DNA of 64,000 nt, from assembly GCF_022230955.1 (NCBI RefSeq), contig NZ_JAKKFI010000077.1, positions 62,001 through 126,000 on the forward strand. Reading direction: 5' to 3'. Below the pieces are notes generated by a model. That model searched no databases. It saw only the letters and a program-made list of their open reading frames with translations, and was not told the origin of the DNA. The number at the start of each line of letters is the position of its first letter. The stretch's first letter is position 1. The stretch is from Micromonospora cabrerizensis (GTDB lineage: Bacteria; Actinomycetota; Actinomycetes; Mycobacteriales; Micromonosporaceae). Of the stretch, positions 24,465 through 33,513 are shown one piece after another. The translations under genes and the position numbers were made by a program.

Positions 24465-24976
24465 CCCGTACACCCGCCGGACGCCTGTTTCGCACCGCCA
24501 CCGGCCACGATCTCGTCCTGACCCGGACGTTCCGCGCCCCGGCGACGGACGTCTGGGCCAGCCTGACCGAGTCGGAGCGCACGGCCCGCTGGTTCGGCCC
24601 CTGGGAGGGCGACGCCGCACCCGGACGGACCATCCGGGTCCAGATGGCGTACGAGGAGCAGCAACCCTGGTGTGACGTCCGCATCGACGCGTGCGAGCCG
24701 GAGCGACGCCTCGCCGTGTCGATGATCGACAGCTATGGCACCTGGCTGATGGAGCTGTCGCTGACCGAGGCCGACGGCACCACCGAGTTGCGGTTCGTCC
24801 AGCACCTCAGCGGTCTCGACGGCGTCGCCGAGACGGGCGCCGGCTGGGAGTACTACCTGGACATGCTGGTCGCCTCCCGGGACGGCTCACCCCGCCCCCA
24901 GTTCGACGACTACCACCCCGCGATGCAGCCCTACTACCAGGCACTGGCCGCCGAGGCGTCCGCCCAGCACGCCTGA
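24461..24976 (+). CDS. SRPBCC / AHSA1-like domain protein
   Basis: A 171-residue single-domain protein of the START-like superfamily (activator of Hsp90 ATPase homolog 1-like group). Features: LVLTRTFRAPATDVWASLTE at the start of the fold, ERTARWFGPWEG, and a C-terminal helix with GAGWEYYLDML. Such proteins bind hydrophobic ligands in a helix-grip cavity, and many are encoded with an ArsR repressor in a two-gene operon; the ligand is unknown. ATG overlaps the ArsR stop by four bases. Confidence 0.88.
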   Translation: MTRTPAGRLFRTATGHDLVLTRTFRAPATDVWASLTESERTARWFGPWEGDAAPGRTIRVQMAYEEQQPWCDVRIDACEPERRLAVSMIDSYGTWLMELSLTEADGTTELRFVQHLSGLDGVAETGAGWEYYLDMLVASRDGSPRPQFDDYHPAMQPYYQALAAEASAQHA

Positions 24977-24994
24977 CCGCAGGCGCCCGCACGC

Positions 24995-25600
24995 CTAACC
25001 GTCGATCTCCTGACGCAGCCTGCCGAACTCGGCGGTCAGCGCCGGCAGCGGGAAGTGCGCGTTCAGGCCGCTGGGGTTGGGCAGCACCCAGACCCGGGCT
25101 GGGCCCAGCCGGTCCGGCTGCGGACCCAGCCCGGCCCGGGGCCGGACAAAGGCGATCCGGTACGCGGTCACCCCGAGGATGGCCACCCACCGCGGCCGGT
25201 ACCGCCGCGCCTTCACCGCCAACCCCGTCACGCCGGCCACCAGCTCCGCCGACGTCAGCTCGTCGGCGCGGGCGGTGGCCCGGTTGCTCAGGCTGGTGAT
25301 GCCGAGACCGTGGCGCAGCAGCTCGTCGTGCTCCCACGGGTGCAGCTCCCGGTCGGTGAAGCCGCTGCCGTGCAGGGCCGGCCAGAACCGGCTGCCCCTA
25401 CGGGCGAAGGGCAGCCCCACCGCGGCCGAGTAGAGGCCCGGGTTGAAGCCACAGAACAACACCCGCAGGCCGGGGCCGATCACGTCCGGCAGGCCCCGGC
25501 CGGCCGCCGCCGCCACCTCCTGCGGGGTCGGCCGCCGAAACGGCCCCACCTGCTGCGCGCCCACCTGACCGATCCTGCCGTACGCGTGGGCACCGGACAC
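24995..25600 (-). CDS. mug: G/U mismatch-specific DNA glycosylase
   Basis: A 201-residue uracil-DNA glycosylase of the MUG family, which removes uracil or ethenocytosine from mismatched DNA. The active-site motif GFNPGLYSA (near residue 51) carries the family-specific Asn, and the second motif NPSGLNAHF (near 174) matches the intercalation/binding loop. DRELHPWEHDELL and TSLSNRATARADEL fit the core between them. The start is GTG at 25600; about 30 N-terminal residues precede the conserved fold. It is convergent with the SRPBCC gene and divergent from the methyltransferase, alone in its transcript. Confidence 0.88.
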   Translation of the reverse strand: MSGAHAYGRIGQVGAQQVGPFRRPTPQEVAAAAGRGLPDVIGPGLRVLFCGFNPGLYSAAVGLPFARRGSRFWPALHGSGFTDRELHPWEHDELLRHGLGITSLSNRATARADELTSAELVAGVTGLAVKARRYRPRWVAILGVTAYRIAFVRPRAGLGPQPDRLGPARVWVLPNPSGLNAHFPLPALTAEFGRLRQEIDG

Positions 25601-25638
25601 GGCGCACGGCGACGATCACGACATGGCACCCTCGACGG

Positions 25639-26382
25639 ATGCAATCAGCCGACCACCTCGCCGCCAGCCGCTACGCCCGGATGCGCTGGAACACCCCCCT
25701 GTCGCAGGAGCACGCGGCGTTGCTGCTGCAACGACTCGACGTCCGCCCCGGCGCGCGCGTCCTCGATCTCGGCTGCGGTTGGGGTGAGCTGCTGCTGCGC
25801 GCGGTCGCCGCCGGGGGCGTCTCCGGGCCGGTGGCGACGCGGGGCGTCGGCGTCGACACCGACGGCGACGCACTGGACCGGGGGCGGCGGCTGGCCGCGG
25901 ATCGGTCGCTGAACCGACACGTCACCTTCGTCATGGGAGAGGCGGCGGCCTGGCAGGAGCCGGCCGACCGCGTCCTCTGCATCGGCTCGGCGCACGCCTT
26001 CGGCGACACCCGGGCCGCGCTCGACGCGCTCGCCGCCGTGGTGCGACCAGGTGGCCGGCTCCTCTTCGGTGACGCGTACTGGGAACGTCCCCCCACGTCG
26101 GCGATCGAGCAGACCTTCGGAGCGGACGTCACGACCCTCCCGGCGCTCGTCGAGGCCGCCCGTGAGCGCGGCTGGCGGGTGCTGCACCTGAGCACCGCCG
26201 ACCAACGGGAGTGGGACGACTTCGAGTCCACCTGGCTGGCGGGCCGTCAGGAGTGGCTGCTCAGCTACCCGGAGGACCCCCGGGCGGCCGACGTCCGCGC
26301 GGAACTCGACGACCGCCTGCGCGAGTACGTCGACGGCTACCGCGGTGTGCTGGGCCTCGCCTACCTCGTCCTCGGCCGGTGA
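25639..26382 (+). CDS. SAM-dependent class I methyltransferase
   Basis: A 247-residue Rossmann-fold methyltransferase. Motif I VLDLGCGWGELLLRAV is near residues 40-55, an acidic SAM-contacting residue is at GVGVDTDGDALDRG, and the post-motif regions LCIGSAHAFGD and VVRPGGRLLFGDAYW are clear. The C-terminus is helical. The fold type suits small-molecule methylation, but no substrate can be named. ATG at 25639 begins the conserved reading frame; divergent from mug with 38 bases between starts, so the promoters overlap. Confidence 0.85.
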   Translation: MQSADHLAASRYARMRWNTPLSQEHAALLLQRLDVRPGARVLDLGCGWGELLLRAVAAGGVSGPVATRGVGVDTDGDALDRGRRLAADRSLNRHVTFVMGEAAAWQEPADRVLCIGSAHAFGDTRAALDALAAVVRPGGRLLFGDAYWERPPTSAIEQTFGADVTTLPALVEAARERGWRVLHLSTADQREWDDFESTWLAGRQEWLLSYPEDPRAADVRAELDDRLREYVDGYRGVLGLAYLVLGR

Positions 26383-26419
26383 CGGCCCGTTCTTGACGCC
26401 GCTGGCTACGCTGCGCGTG

Positions 26420-27229
26420 GTGAGCGCCCGACCCCGTCTCGCCCTGCCCTGGCGGATCCTCGTCGTGTCCGTCGGCACCGTGCTGGTGTGGTTGCTGCTC
26501 GGGGCGCTTCTCGACCGCGACTACGACCGTCTGACCCATGCCGTCGGGGCCGTCCTCACCACGGTGCTCGTCGTACCCCTGGTGGTGGCCGCCCGGCGCC
26601 TGCTCGACCGCCGCCCCTGGACCGGCCTCGGCCTGCCCTCACTGCGGGCCGGCTGGCGGCGTCTGTTGCTCGGCATGGCCTGCTGGCTGGTCCCCGCCGC
26701 CCTCGGCTTCGCGCTCTGCCTCGGCCTCGGCTGGGTCGAGATCAGCGTCCGGACGTCCGTCGGGGACGCCGCGCGCGTGGCGGCGCTGCTGGTCGTGCTC
26801 GTCTTCCTCAAGGAGGCGCTGCCCGAGGAGTTGGTGTTCCGGGGCTACCTGCAACACAACCTCGCCACCCGGCTGCCGGCGTGGCAGGCGGTCGTCGGGC
26901 AGGCCGGGTTGTTCACCCTGTTCGGGTTCCTCACCGGCGCCGCCCGGTCCGTCGACCGACTCGCGCTCTTCCTCGTCTTCGCGCTCCTGCTCGGTGCCTT
27001 CCGTGCCGCCACCGGCGACATCTGGGCGGGCATCGGCTTCCACGTCGCCTTCCAGACCGTCGCGCAACTCTTCGGTGACGTGGGATCGGTCTTCGACGTG
27101 GTCGGGGCCGACGTGCTGGGGGTCGTGGCCATGGGGTTCATCCCGTTCTCGGTGAGCTGGCTCGTCCTGCGCCGCCTCTACCGGGGCCGCCTGGACTGGG
27201 GAGCCCTCGCACCAGACCCGGCGCGCTGA
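26420..27229 (+). CDS. CPBP-family intramembrane metalloprotease (Abi-like)
   Basis: A 269-residue membrane protein with about seven hydrophobic segments. The CPBP motifs are present: EELVFRGYLQHNL (EExxxR, near residues 136-148), F-x3 in FTLFGFLTG, and the final HVAFQT histidine. Family members act as intramembrane proteases in prenyl-protein processing or bacteriocin self-immunity; the role here is unknown. GTG at 26420 (or 26417) lies seven bases after TACGCT, so a leaderless mRNA is possible; there is no ribosome site. It follows the methyltransferase by 37 bases. Confidence 0.85.
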   Translation: MSARPRLALPWRILVVSVGTVLVWLLLGALLDRDYDRLTHAVGAVLTTVLVVPLVVAARRLLDRRPWTGLGLPSLRAGWRRLLLGMACWLVPAALGFALCLGLGWVEISVRTSVGDAARVAALLVVLVFLKEALPEELVFRGYLQHNLATRLPAWQAVVGQAGLFTLFGFLTGAARSVDRLALFLVFALLLGAFRAATGDIWAGIGFHVAFQTVAQLFGDVGSVFDVVGADVLGVVAMGFIPFSVSWLVLRRLYRGRLDWGALAPDPAR

Positions 27230-27312
27230 CGCCAATCCTCGGCGTTCGGCCCACCGACCCGACCGGGGTGGGGAAGAGTGGCAGGCGGAAGCCGTCACGT
27301 CGAGGGGGTCCG

Positions 27313-28041
27313 ATGAGCGACACGTCCCCGGCCAAGCCCGCCGGCAACGTCGTCCTGGTCCACGGCGCGTACGCCGACGGCTCCTCGTGGTCGGACGTCA
27401 TCCCGCTCCTGCAGCGGGCCGGGCTGACGGTCACCGCCGTCCAGAACCCGCTGACCTCCCTGGCCGACGACGTCGCCGCCACCAACCGGGCCCTCGACCG
27501 CCAGGACGGGCCGACGGTGCTGGTGGGCCACTCCTGGGCCGGCACGATCATCAGCGAGGCGGGCAACCACCCGGCGGTCAGCGCCCTGGTGTACGTCGCG
27601 GCCCGCGCGCCGGACGCCGGTGAGGACTTCACCGCGCTCGCGGCGAGGTTTCCCACGCCGCCGGCGAACGCCGGTCTCGTGCACCACGACGGGTACGCGC
27701 AGCTGAGCGAGAGCGCGTTCCTGACCGACTTCGCCGGTGGGGTCGACGAAGCCCGCGCCCGCTCCCTGTACGCCGTGCAGGGCCCGATCGCCAAGGACCT
27801 CTTCCAGGGCCGCACGACGACGGCCGCCTGGCGGGACAGGCCCTGCTACTACTCGATCTCGACGCAGGACCGCACGACCGCGCCGGAGCTGGAGCGGTTT
27901 CTCGCCGACCGGATGAACGCGACGACGATCGAGGTCGACTCCTCGCACCTCGCCATGGTGACCCACCCGGACGCCATCGCCGACCTCATCCTGATGGCCA
28001 CCAGAGGCACACACGATCCTGCCTCGTCCGGCCGGGGCTGA
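27313..28041 (+). CDS. Alpha/beta hydrolase
   Basis: A 242-residue esterase-like hydrolase. The oxyanion-hole region VLVHGAYADGSSW, the nucleophile elbow GHSWAG (Ser74) and a C-terminal SSHLAMVTHPD segment supplying the catalytic His (about residue 212) are present. The overall pattern resembles the MhpC/EstC group active on small esters, often annotated as alpha/beta fold hydrolases near xenobiotic or stress genes. ATG at 27313 has GAGGGGG upstream. It is likely monocistronic; a hairpin spans its stop codon. Confidence 0.88.
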   Translation: MSDTSPAKPAGNVVLVHGAYADGSSWSDVIPLLQRAGLTVTAVQNPLTSLADDVAATNRALDRQDGPTVLVGHSWAGTIISEAGNHPAVSALVYVAARAPDAGEDFTALAARFPTPPANAGLVHHDGYAQLSESAFLTDFAGGVDEARARSLYAVQGPIAKDLFQGRTTTAAWRDRPCYYSISTQDRTTAPELERFLADRMNATTIEVDSSHLAMVTHPDAIADLILMATRGTHDPASSGRG

Positions 28042-28054
28042 CCGCGGCCCGGCC
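28030..28054 (+). terminator. Hairpin at the hydrolase stop
   Basis: GGCCGGG (28030-28036) and CCCGGCC (28048-28054) form a 7-bp stem with an 11-base loop that contains the TGA stop (28039-28041). Confidence 0.4.
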
Positions 28055-28526
28055 ATCGCGGCCGACCTCCACCGCTCTGCCCGCCGTCGGCACCCGGGCC
28101 GCGCGTCGTGTGCGACAGCCTTCCCGGCTGGTCGACGTCGGCGGGCGCGGGCTTGACGGAGCGTAGACATCGGAGGTTTACTGCGTCAGCGATAGAAGTC
28201 GATGCCGCCTGACCGTCCATTCTGGTAGGTCGGGCTCCTCGGCGGTGCGATCGCGTTTGGTCGCCGCCCCCGCGCCAGCCGTCCCCTGGCGCTGTCGGCA
28301 GCGACGCTCCCCCCTCGGCGGGCGGGGAGCACCGGCACGGCAACCCGCACGGCGCAGCGTCGCGCACTCCCCCGCAGGGACGATCCCACCCGCACGGCAC
28401 CACCCCGCACCATCTCAGCCGAGCATCGGCGGCCCGGCTCCGTACCACCGCCACCTCGGCCCCGGCGAGCCCGCACAGCTTCGTGACGTGCGCGCCCGGG
28501 CCGACGCTCAGCAGAGGAGCAAGACC
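28042..28526. other. 485-base region upstream of the secreted protein pair
   Basis: No gene is supported here; open frames seen on either strand are high-GC read-through without start signals. TTGACG at 28153-28158 with TTTACT 18 bases downstream is a possible but weak promoter for the ThuA gene, leaving a leader of over 300 bases. Confidence 0.4.
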
Positions 28527-29705
28527 ATGCGTTCCCGCCCCCGTCTGTTAGCACTCGTCACCGCCCTGGCCGTGTTTCTGACCAGCCTGGTGGCCCTTCC
28601 GACGCCGGCCTCGGCGGCACCCCTGACCAAGGTCCTGGTGTTCAGCAAGACCGCCGGCTTCCGGCACTCGTCCATCCCGAACGGCATCGCCGCGATCCAG
28701 CAGCTCGGCTCCGCCAACGGTTTCACCGTGACCTCGACCGAGGACGCCGCCCAGTTCACCACCAGCAACCTGGCCCAGTACCAGGCGGTGGTGTTCCTGT
28801 CGACGACCGGTGACGTCCTCAACGCCAGCCAGCAGACGGCCTTCGAGTCGTACATCGCGGCCGGTGGCGGCTACGTCGGCGTGCACGCCGCCGCCGACAC
28901 CGAGTACAGCTGGCCGTGGTACGGCTCGCTGGTCGGGGCGTGGTTCGACTCGCACCCGGCGATCCAGACCGCGACCGTGAAGATCGAGGACCGGACGAAC
29001 CCGTCGACCGCCCACCTGAGCGACACCTGGGTCCGCTCCGACGAGTGGTACAACTACCGCACCAACCCCCGGTCCAGCGCACGGGTCCTGGCCAGCCTCG
29101 ACGAGTCGTCCTACAGCGGCGGCAACATGAGCGGCGACCACCCGATCACCTGGTGCAAGGCGTACGGCGGCGGGCGGGCCTGGTACACCGGCCTCGGGCA
29201 CACCGAGGCGTCGTACACCGACCCGAACTTCACCCGGATGCTGCTCGGTGGTCTCCAGGTCGCCGCGGGCTCCGTGACGGCCGACTGCTCGCCGCGCACG
29301 ACGACCCCGCCGCCGAGCGGCTCCACCCTGCGGGCCCGGGCCAACAACCAGTACGTGAGCGCGCCCAACGCCACCACGGCGCTGATCGCCAACCGCAGCG
29401 CCGTCGGCACCACCGAGCGGTTCGACCTGGTCAACCTCGCCAACGGCAACGTGGCGCTGCGCGCCAAGAGCAACGGGCAGTTCGTCGCCGCCGAGAACGC
29501 CGGTGCCGCCGCGCTGATCGCGAACCGGGCCAGCGCCGGCGCCTGGGAGACCTTCCAGCTCGTGCGCAACTCCGACGGCACGGTGAGCCTGCGGGCCACG
29601 GTGAACAACCGTTACGTCGCCGCCGACAACGCGGGCGCCTCCCCCCTGATCGCCAACCGGACCTCCATCGGTCAGTGGGAGAAGTTCGACCTCGTCACCG
29701 GCTGA
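28527..29705 (+). CDS. Secreted ThuA-domain protein with C-terminal beta-trefoil
   Basis: A 392-residue exported protein. A Sec signal peptide ends at ASA, with cleavage after about residue 30. Residues 33-255 form a ThuA domain (VLVFSKTAGFRHSSIPNGI, YVGVHAAADTEYSW, GGGRAWYTGLGHT), a class I glutamine amidotransferase-like fold linked to sugar metabolism. After a Thr/Pro linker, residues 269-392 are three trefoil repeats of about 42 residues (LRARANNQYVSA..., LRAKSNGQFVAAENAG..., LRATVNNRYVAADNAG...), like fascin/actin-crosslinking domains, which suggest carbohydrate binding. ATG follows GAGGAGC. The next gene carries the same trefoil. Confidence 0.9.
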   Translation: MRSRPRLLALVTALAVFLTSLVALPTPASAAPLTKVLVFSKTAGFRHSSIPNGIAAIQQLGSANGFTVTSTEDAAQFTTSNLAQYQAVVFLSTTGDVLNASQQTAFESYIAAGGGYVGVHAAADTEYSWPWYGSLVGAWFDSHPAIQTATVKIEDRTNPSTAHLSDTWVRSDEWYNYRTNPRSSARVLASLDESSYSGGNMSGDHPITWCKAYGGGRAWYTGLGHTEASYTDPNFTRMLLGGLQVAAGSVTADCSPRTTTPPPSGSTLRARANNQYVSAPNATTALIANRSAVGTTERFDLVNLANGNVALRAKSNGQFVAAENAGAAALIANRASAGAWETFQLVRNSDGTVSLRATVNNRYVAADNAGASPLIANRTSIGQWEKFDLVTG

Positions 29706-29789
29706 GCGCACCTCGACCCACCTCACCACCCCCTCCCGGTCGTGGTGCGCCCCCGCGTGCCCGGCCCCGATCGTCGAGAAAGGACGATC

Positions 29790-32618
29790 ATGCTCTCGTA
29801 CCCCCGGCGCTGGCCCCGGGTCCTCGTGGCGGCGGTCACCACCGTCGCGAGCGTGGCCCTGGCTGTGGCCGCACCGTCCACCGCGCAGGCGGCGGTCATC
29901 CCCGCCTCCGACTACCAGCAGGTCAAACTCGCCACCGGTTCGGCCGAGCTGGGTGAGGCCATGTCCCTGGCCGTCCTGCCCAACCGCTCGGTGCTGCACA
30001 CCGCCCGCAACGGCGTCCTGCGGGTCACCGACGTGGCCGGCAACACCAAGACCTCCGGCACCCTGTCCGTCTACACCCACGACGAGGAGGGGTTGCAGGG
30101 CGTCGCCGTCGACCCCAACTTCAGCACCAACCGGTGGATCTACCTGTACTACTCGCCCACCCTGAGCACCCCGTCCGGGGACGCCCCGACCACCGGCTCG
30201 CAGTCCGACTGGGACCGGTGGAAGGGACACCTGCGGTTGTCCCGGTTCACCCTGAACAGCGACGACACGCTCAACCTGGGCAGCGAGAAGATCGTGCTCC
30301 AGGTCGCCAACGACCGTGGGCAGTGCTGCCACGTCGGCGGTGACCTGGACTTCGACGCCGCGGGCAACCTGTACCTGACCACCGGCGACGACACCAACCC
30401 GTTCGAGTCGTCCGGCTACGCGCCGATCGACGAGCGGACCAACCGCAACCCGCAGTTCGACGCCCAGCGCACGTCCGGCAACACCAACGACCTGCGGGGC
30501 AAGGTGCTGCGGATCAAGCCGCAGGCGGACGGCACGTACACCATCCCGTCGGGCAACCTGTTCGCCCCCGGCACGTCGGGCACCCGCCCGGAGATCTACG
30601 CCATGGGCCTGCGCAACCCGTTCCGGATGAGCGTCGACAAGGCCACCGGCGTCGTCTACCTCGGCGACTACGGCCCCGACGCCGGCTCCACGAACTCCAG
30701 CCGCGGCCCCTCCGGTCAGGTCGAGTTCAACCGCATCGCGTCGCCGGGCAACTACGGCTGGCCGTACTGCACGGGCGCCAACACCAGCACCGAAACATAC
30801 AATGAATACACCTTCCCGTCCGGGCCGTCGCAGTCCAAGTACAACTGCTCGGGCGGGCCGACCAACAACTCGTTCCGCAACACCGGGCTCGGCACGCTGC
30901 CGGCGGCCAGGGCGGCCTGGATCAAGTACGCCGGCGACTCCGGCTCGCCGTCGGAGTTCGGCAGCGGCTCGGAGTCACCGATGGGCGGGCCGGTCTACCG
31001 GTACGACGCCTCTCTCAACTCCAGCATCAAGTTCCCGTCGTCGCTGAACGGCCAGTTCTTCGCCGGCGAGTACGGCCGACGCTGGATCAAGGCCATCGCG
31101 GTCAACTCCGACGGCTCGCGCGGGGAGATCTCCAACTTCCCGTGGAGCGGCACGCAGGTCATGGACATGGCCTTCGGCCCGGACGGCGCGCTCTACGTGC
31201 TGGACTACGGCACCGGCTCGAACAACCAGGCGCTCTTCCGGATCGAGTACATCGGTGGTGGCAACCGCAGCCCGATCGCGGTCGCCTCGGCGAACCCCAC
31301 CTCGGGGCCCAGCCCGCTGACCATCGCGTTCTCCTCGGCCGGCAGCTCCGACCCGGAGGGCGGCGCGCTGAGCTACCTGTGGACGTTCGGCGACGGCACC
31401 ACGTCGACGGCGGCCAACCCGACGAAGACGTACACCACGAACGGCACCTACTCCCCCACCCTGAAGGTCACCGACCCGACCGGCCTGTCCGGCACGGCGA
31501 GCCTGGTCGTCACCGTGGGCAACACCGCTCCGACGGTGACGCTCACCTCGCCCACCGACGGGCAGCTGTTCACCTTCGGTGACACGGTGCCGTATCAGAT
31601 CTCGGTGAGCGACCCGCAGGACGGCACGATCGACTGTTCCAAGGTGAGCCTGACGTACGCGCTGGGCCACGACAGCCACGCCCACCAGATCACCTCGAAG
31701 AACGGTTGCAGCGGCACGATCACCGTCCCGACGGACGGCGAGCACGACTCCGCGGCCAACATCTACGGAGTCTTCGACGCCGCCTACACCGACAACGGTG
31801 GGCTCACCACGCACAGCATCCGGACCCTGCAACCGAAGCACCGGCAGGGTGAGCACTTCAGCGCCCAGTCCGGGGTGCAGGCCACCGACCACACCAACGC
31901 CGAGGGTGGCCGCACGGCCGGGTTCATCGAGAACAACGACTGGATCTCGTACCAGCCGTACAACCTGTCCAACGCGACCCGGTTCACCGCGCGGGTCTCC
32001 TCGGCCGGCGCGGGCGGCACCATCGAGGTTCGTGCCGGGTCCGCCACCGGCAGCCTGCTGGGCACCGTCACGGTGCCGGTGACCGGTAGCTGGGAGACCT
32101 TCACCGAGGTGTCCGGCGCGATCAGCAACCCGCCCGCCTCGTCGACCACGCTGTACCTGGTGTTCAAGGGCGGCTCGGGCAACCTGTTCGACGTCGACGC
32201 GTTCACCTTCACCACCGGCACCACCACCCCCAGTGGGGGGATCACGCTGCGGGCGCAGGTCAACAACCAGTACGTGTCGGCCGTCGGCACCAACCCGCTG
32301 ATCGCCAACAAGGCCAGCGTCTCGTCGACGGAGCAGTTCGACCGGGTGGACGCCGGCAACGGCAACATCGCCCTCCGGTCGCGGGCCAACGGCCTGTACG
32401 TCTGCGCCGACAACGCGGGCGCCAACCCGTTGATCGCGAACCGCACGACGATCGGGCCGTGGGAGACGTTCCAGATCATCACCAACTCCGACGGGACCGT
32501 CGGTCTGCGGGCTCTGGCCAACAACCAGATCGTGGCCGCCGAGAACGCCGGGGCCGGGGCGCTGATCGCCAACCGTACGTCGGTCGGTTCCTGGGAGAGG
32601 TTCGTCCTGACTGGCTGA
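29790..32618 (+). CDS. Secreted PQQ-dependent sugar dehydrogenase with PKD, CBM6 and trefoil domains
   Basis: A 942-residue exported multidomain protein. After a signal peptide (to about residue 33) comes a six-bladed glucose/sorbosone dehydrogenase-type propeller (about 40-490; HDEEGLQGVAVDPNF, DLRGKVLRI, YAMGLRNPFRM, LYVLDYGTG), which uses PQQ to oxidise sugars. Then a PKD domain (about 492-580), a further beta region with DSHAHQI, a CBM6-like module (about 687-810; HTNAEGGRTAGFIENNDWI) and a C-terminal beta-trefoil (about 818-942) close to the one in the ThuA protein. ATG 29790 is preceded by AAAGGA. It lies 84 bases after the ThuA gene; likely one operon for attacking a carbohydrate outside the cell. 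Confidence 0.9.
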   Translation: MLSYPRRWPRVLVAAVTTVASVALAVAAPSTAQAAVIPASDYQQVKLATGSAELGEAMSLAVLPNRSVLHTARNGVLRVTDVAGNTKTSGTLSVYTHDEEGLQGVAVDPNFSTNRWIYLYYSPTLSTPSGDAPTTGSQSDWDRWKGHLRLSRFTLNSDDTLNLGSEKIVLQVANDRGQCCHVGGDLDFDAAGNLYLTTGDDTNPFESSGYAPIDERTNRNPQFDAQRTSGNTNDLRGKVLRIKPQADGTYTIPSGNLFAPGTSGTRPEIYAMGLRNPFRMSVDKATGVVYLGDYGPDAGSTNSSRGPSGQVEFNRIASPGNYGWPYCTGANTSTETYNEYTFPSGPSQSKYNCSGGPTNNSFRNTGLGTLPAARAAWIKYAGDSGSPSEFGSGSESPMGGPVYRYDASLNSSIKFPSSLNGQFFAGEYGRRWIKAIAVNSDGSRGEISNFPWSGTQVMDMAFGPDGALYVLDYGTGSNNQALFRIEYIGGGNRSPIAVASANPTSGPSPLTIAFSSAGSSDPEGGALSYLWTFGDGTTSTAANPTKTYTTNGTYSPTLKVTDPTGLSGTASLVVTVGNTAPTVTLTSPTDGQLFTFGDTVPYQISVSDPQDGTIDCSKVSLTYALGHDSHAHQITSKNGCSGTITVPTDGEHDSAANIYGVFDAAYTDNGGLTTHSIRTLQPKHRQGEHFSAQSGVQATDHTNAEGGRTAGFIENNDWISYQPYNLSNATRFTARVSSAGAGGTIEVRAGSATGSLLGTVTVPVTGSWETFTEVSGAISNPPASSTTLYLVFKGGSGNLFDVDAFTFTTGTTTPSGGITLRAQVNNQYVSAVGTNPLIANKASVSSTEQFDRVDAGNGNIALRSRANGLYVCADNAGANPLIANRTTIGPWETFQIITNSDGTVGLRALANNQIVAAENAGAGALIANRTSVGSWERFVLTG

Positions 32619-32676
32619 TCGGCGAGTGCCCGGCCTGGTCGGTGGCCGGGCCGGCCCGCTGATCCAGAGCGGGATT

Positions 32677-32708
32677 CCGGGGCGGGCGATGACCATCGCC
32701 CGCCCCGG
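32677..32708. terminator. Perfect 15-bp hairpin between convergent genes
   Basis: CCGGGGCGGGCGATG (32677-32691) pairs fully with 32694-32708 across a 2-base gap, so the top of the stem must open slightly. It lies 58 bases after the sugar dehydrogenase stop and 29 before the end of the convergent gene, and may serve both. Confidence 0.7.
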
Positions 32709-32737
32709 TCCTGTTCGCCCTCGCCTCGGGTGCGGGC

Positions 32738-33322
32738 TCAGGAGCCCGCCGGCACCCCTGCCTCCAGCTGACCGATCATCGGCGCGAGGAGGTCGTTGAG
32801 CTCCCGGACCAGCACCCCCACGGCTCGGCGCGCGGTGACCGTCACGGAGTCGTCCGGACCGTCCGGGGCGGGCGGCAGATCGTCGAGCGGGAGCGGAGCC
32901 TCCACCTGGAGCATTGCCCGCAGGTGCGGGCTTCGCGTCTGATCCTGCTCGGTGGGTGTGGTGAACTGGCCGAACAGCTGGGGCCAGTCCCGCCAGCCAC
33001 GGTCGCGCTGCCACTGCTTGGTCCAGGTCAGCTCGGCCGGCCAGCCGGAGACCACCGTCACGGCGCAGACCATGCTGCCGTCCCAGGGGCTTCGCGCGCA
33101 GGTCGCCGACACGATCCGCCGATGCCAGCGGACGAAGCCGGGCGACAGCTCACTGCCCAGCCGCCAGGCTGTCGCCGCGAACTCGACCGGCGCGATGTCA
33201 CCCCAGGTGTCGGTGAACTCGTCGATCCGCCTGAGCACCTCGGCCTCGTAGCGTCCCCGCCCGTCGGTGCCGTGCTCCCGGTCGAACTGCTCATCCAGCC
33301 AGAAGGCGCGCGGCTCCGGCAT
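32738..33322 (-). CDS. Hypothetical protein
   Basis: A 194-residue soluble protein that I do not recognise. It is rich in Trp and acidic residues (ERHGTD-like start, RDRGWRDWPQLFGQF in the middle) with no signal peptide, membrane helix or metal motif; the C-terminus is helical. ATG at 33322 is chosen because GGGGGAAAGG lies just upstream; a start at 33403 would add 27 residues with no support. Single gene between two convergent/divergent neighbours. Confidence 0.6.
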   Translation of the reverse strand: MPEPRAFWLDEQFDREHGTDGRGRYEAEVLRRIDEFTDTWGDIAPVEFAATAWRLGSELSPGFVRWHRRIVSATCARSPWDGSMVCAVTVVSGWPAELTWTKQWQRDRGWRDWPQLFGQFTTPTEQDQTRSPHLRAMLQVEAPLPLDDLPPAPDGPDDSVTVTARRAVGVLVRELNDLLAPMIGQLEAGVPAGS

Positions 33323-33513
33323 CCTTTCCCCCGTTCGTCGCATCCCGTGCCACGTTCGTGAGAAGTTCTCAGGCACGAGGTGGTGGGTGTCGCAGTCAGG
33401 CAACCGTCACTGACCGTACACGACTGGACCACTGTGGATCGGTAGGTCGCACCTAGCGTGGGCCGTGCGACGTCGGAGCGTACCGACTCCGACCGCCGAC
33501 CCCAGGAGGTCCC

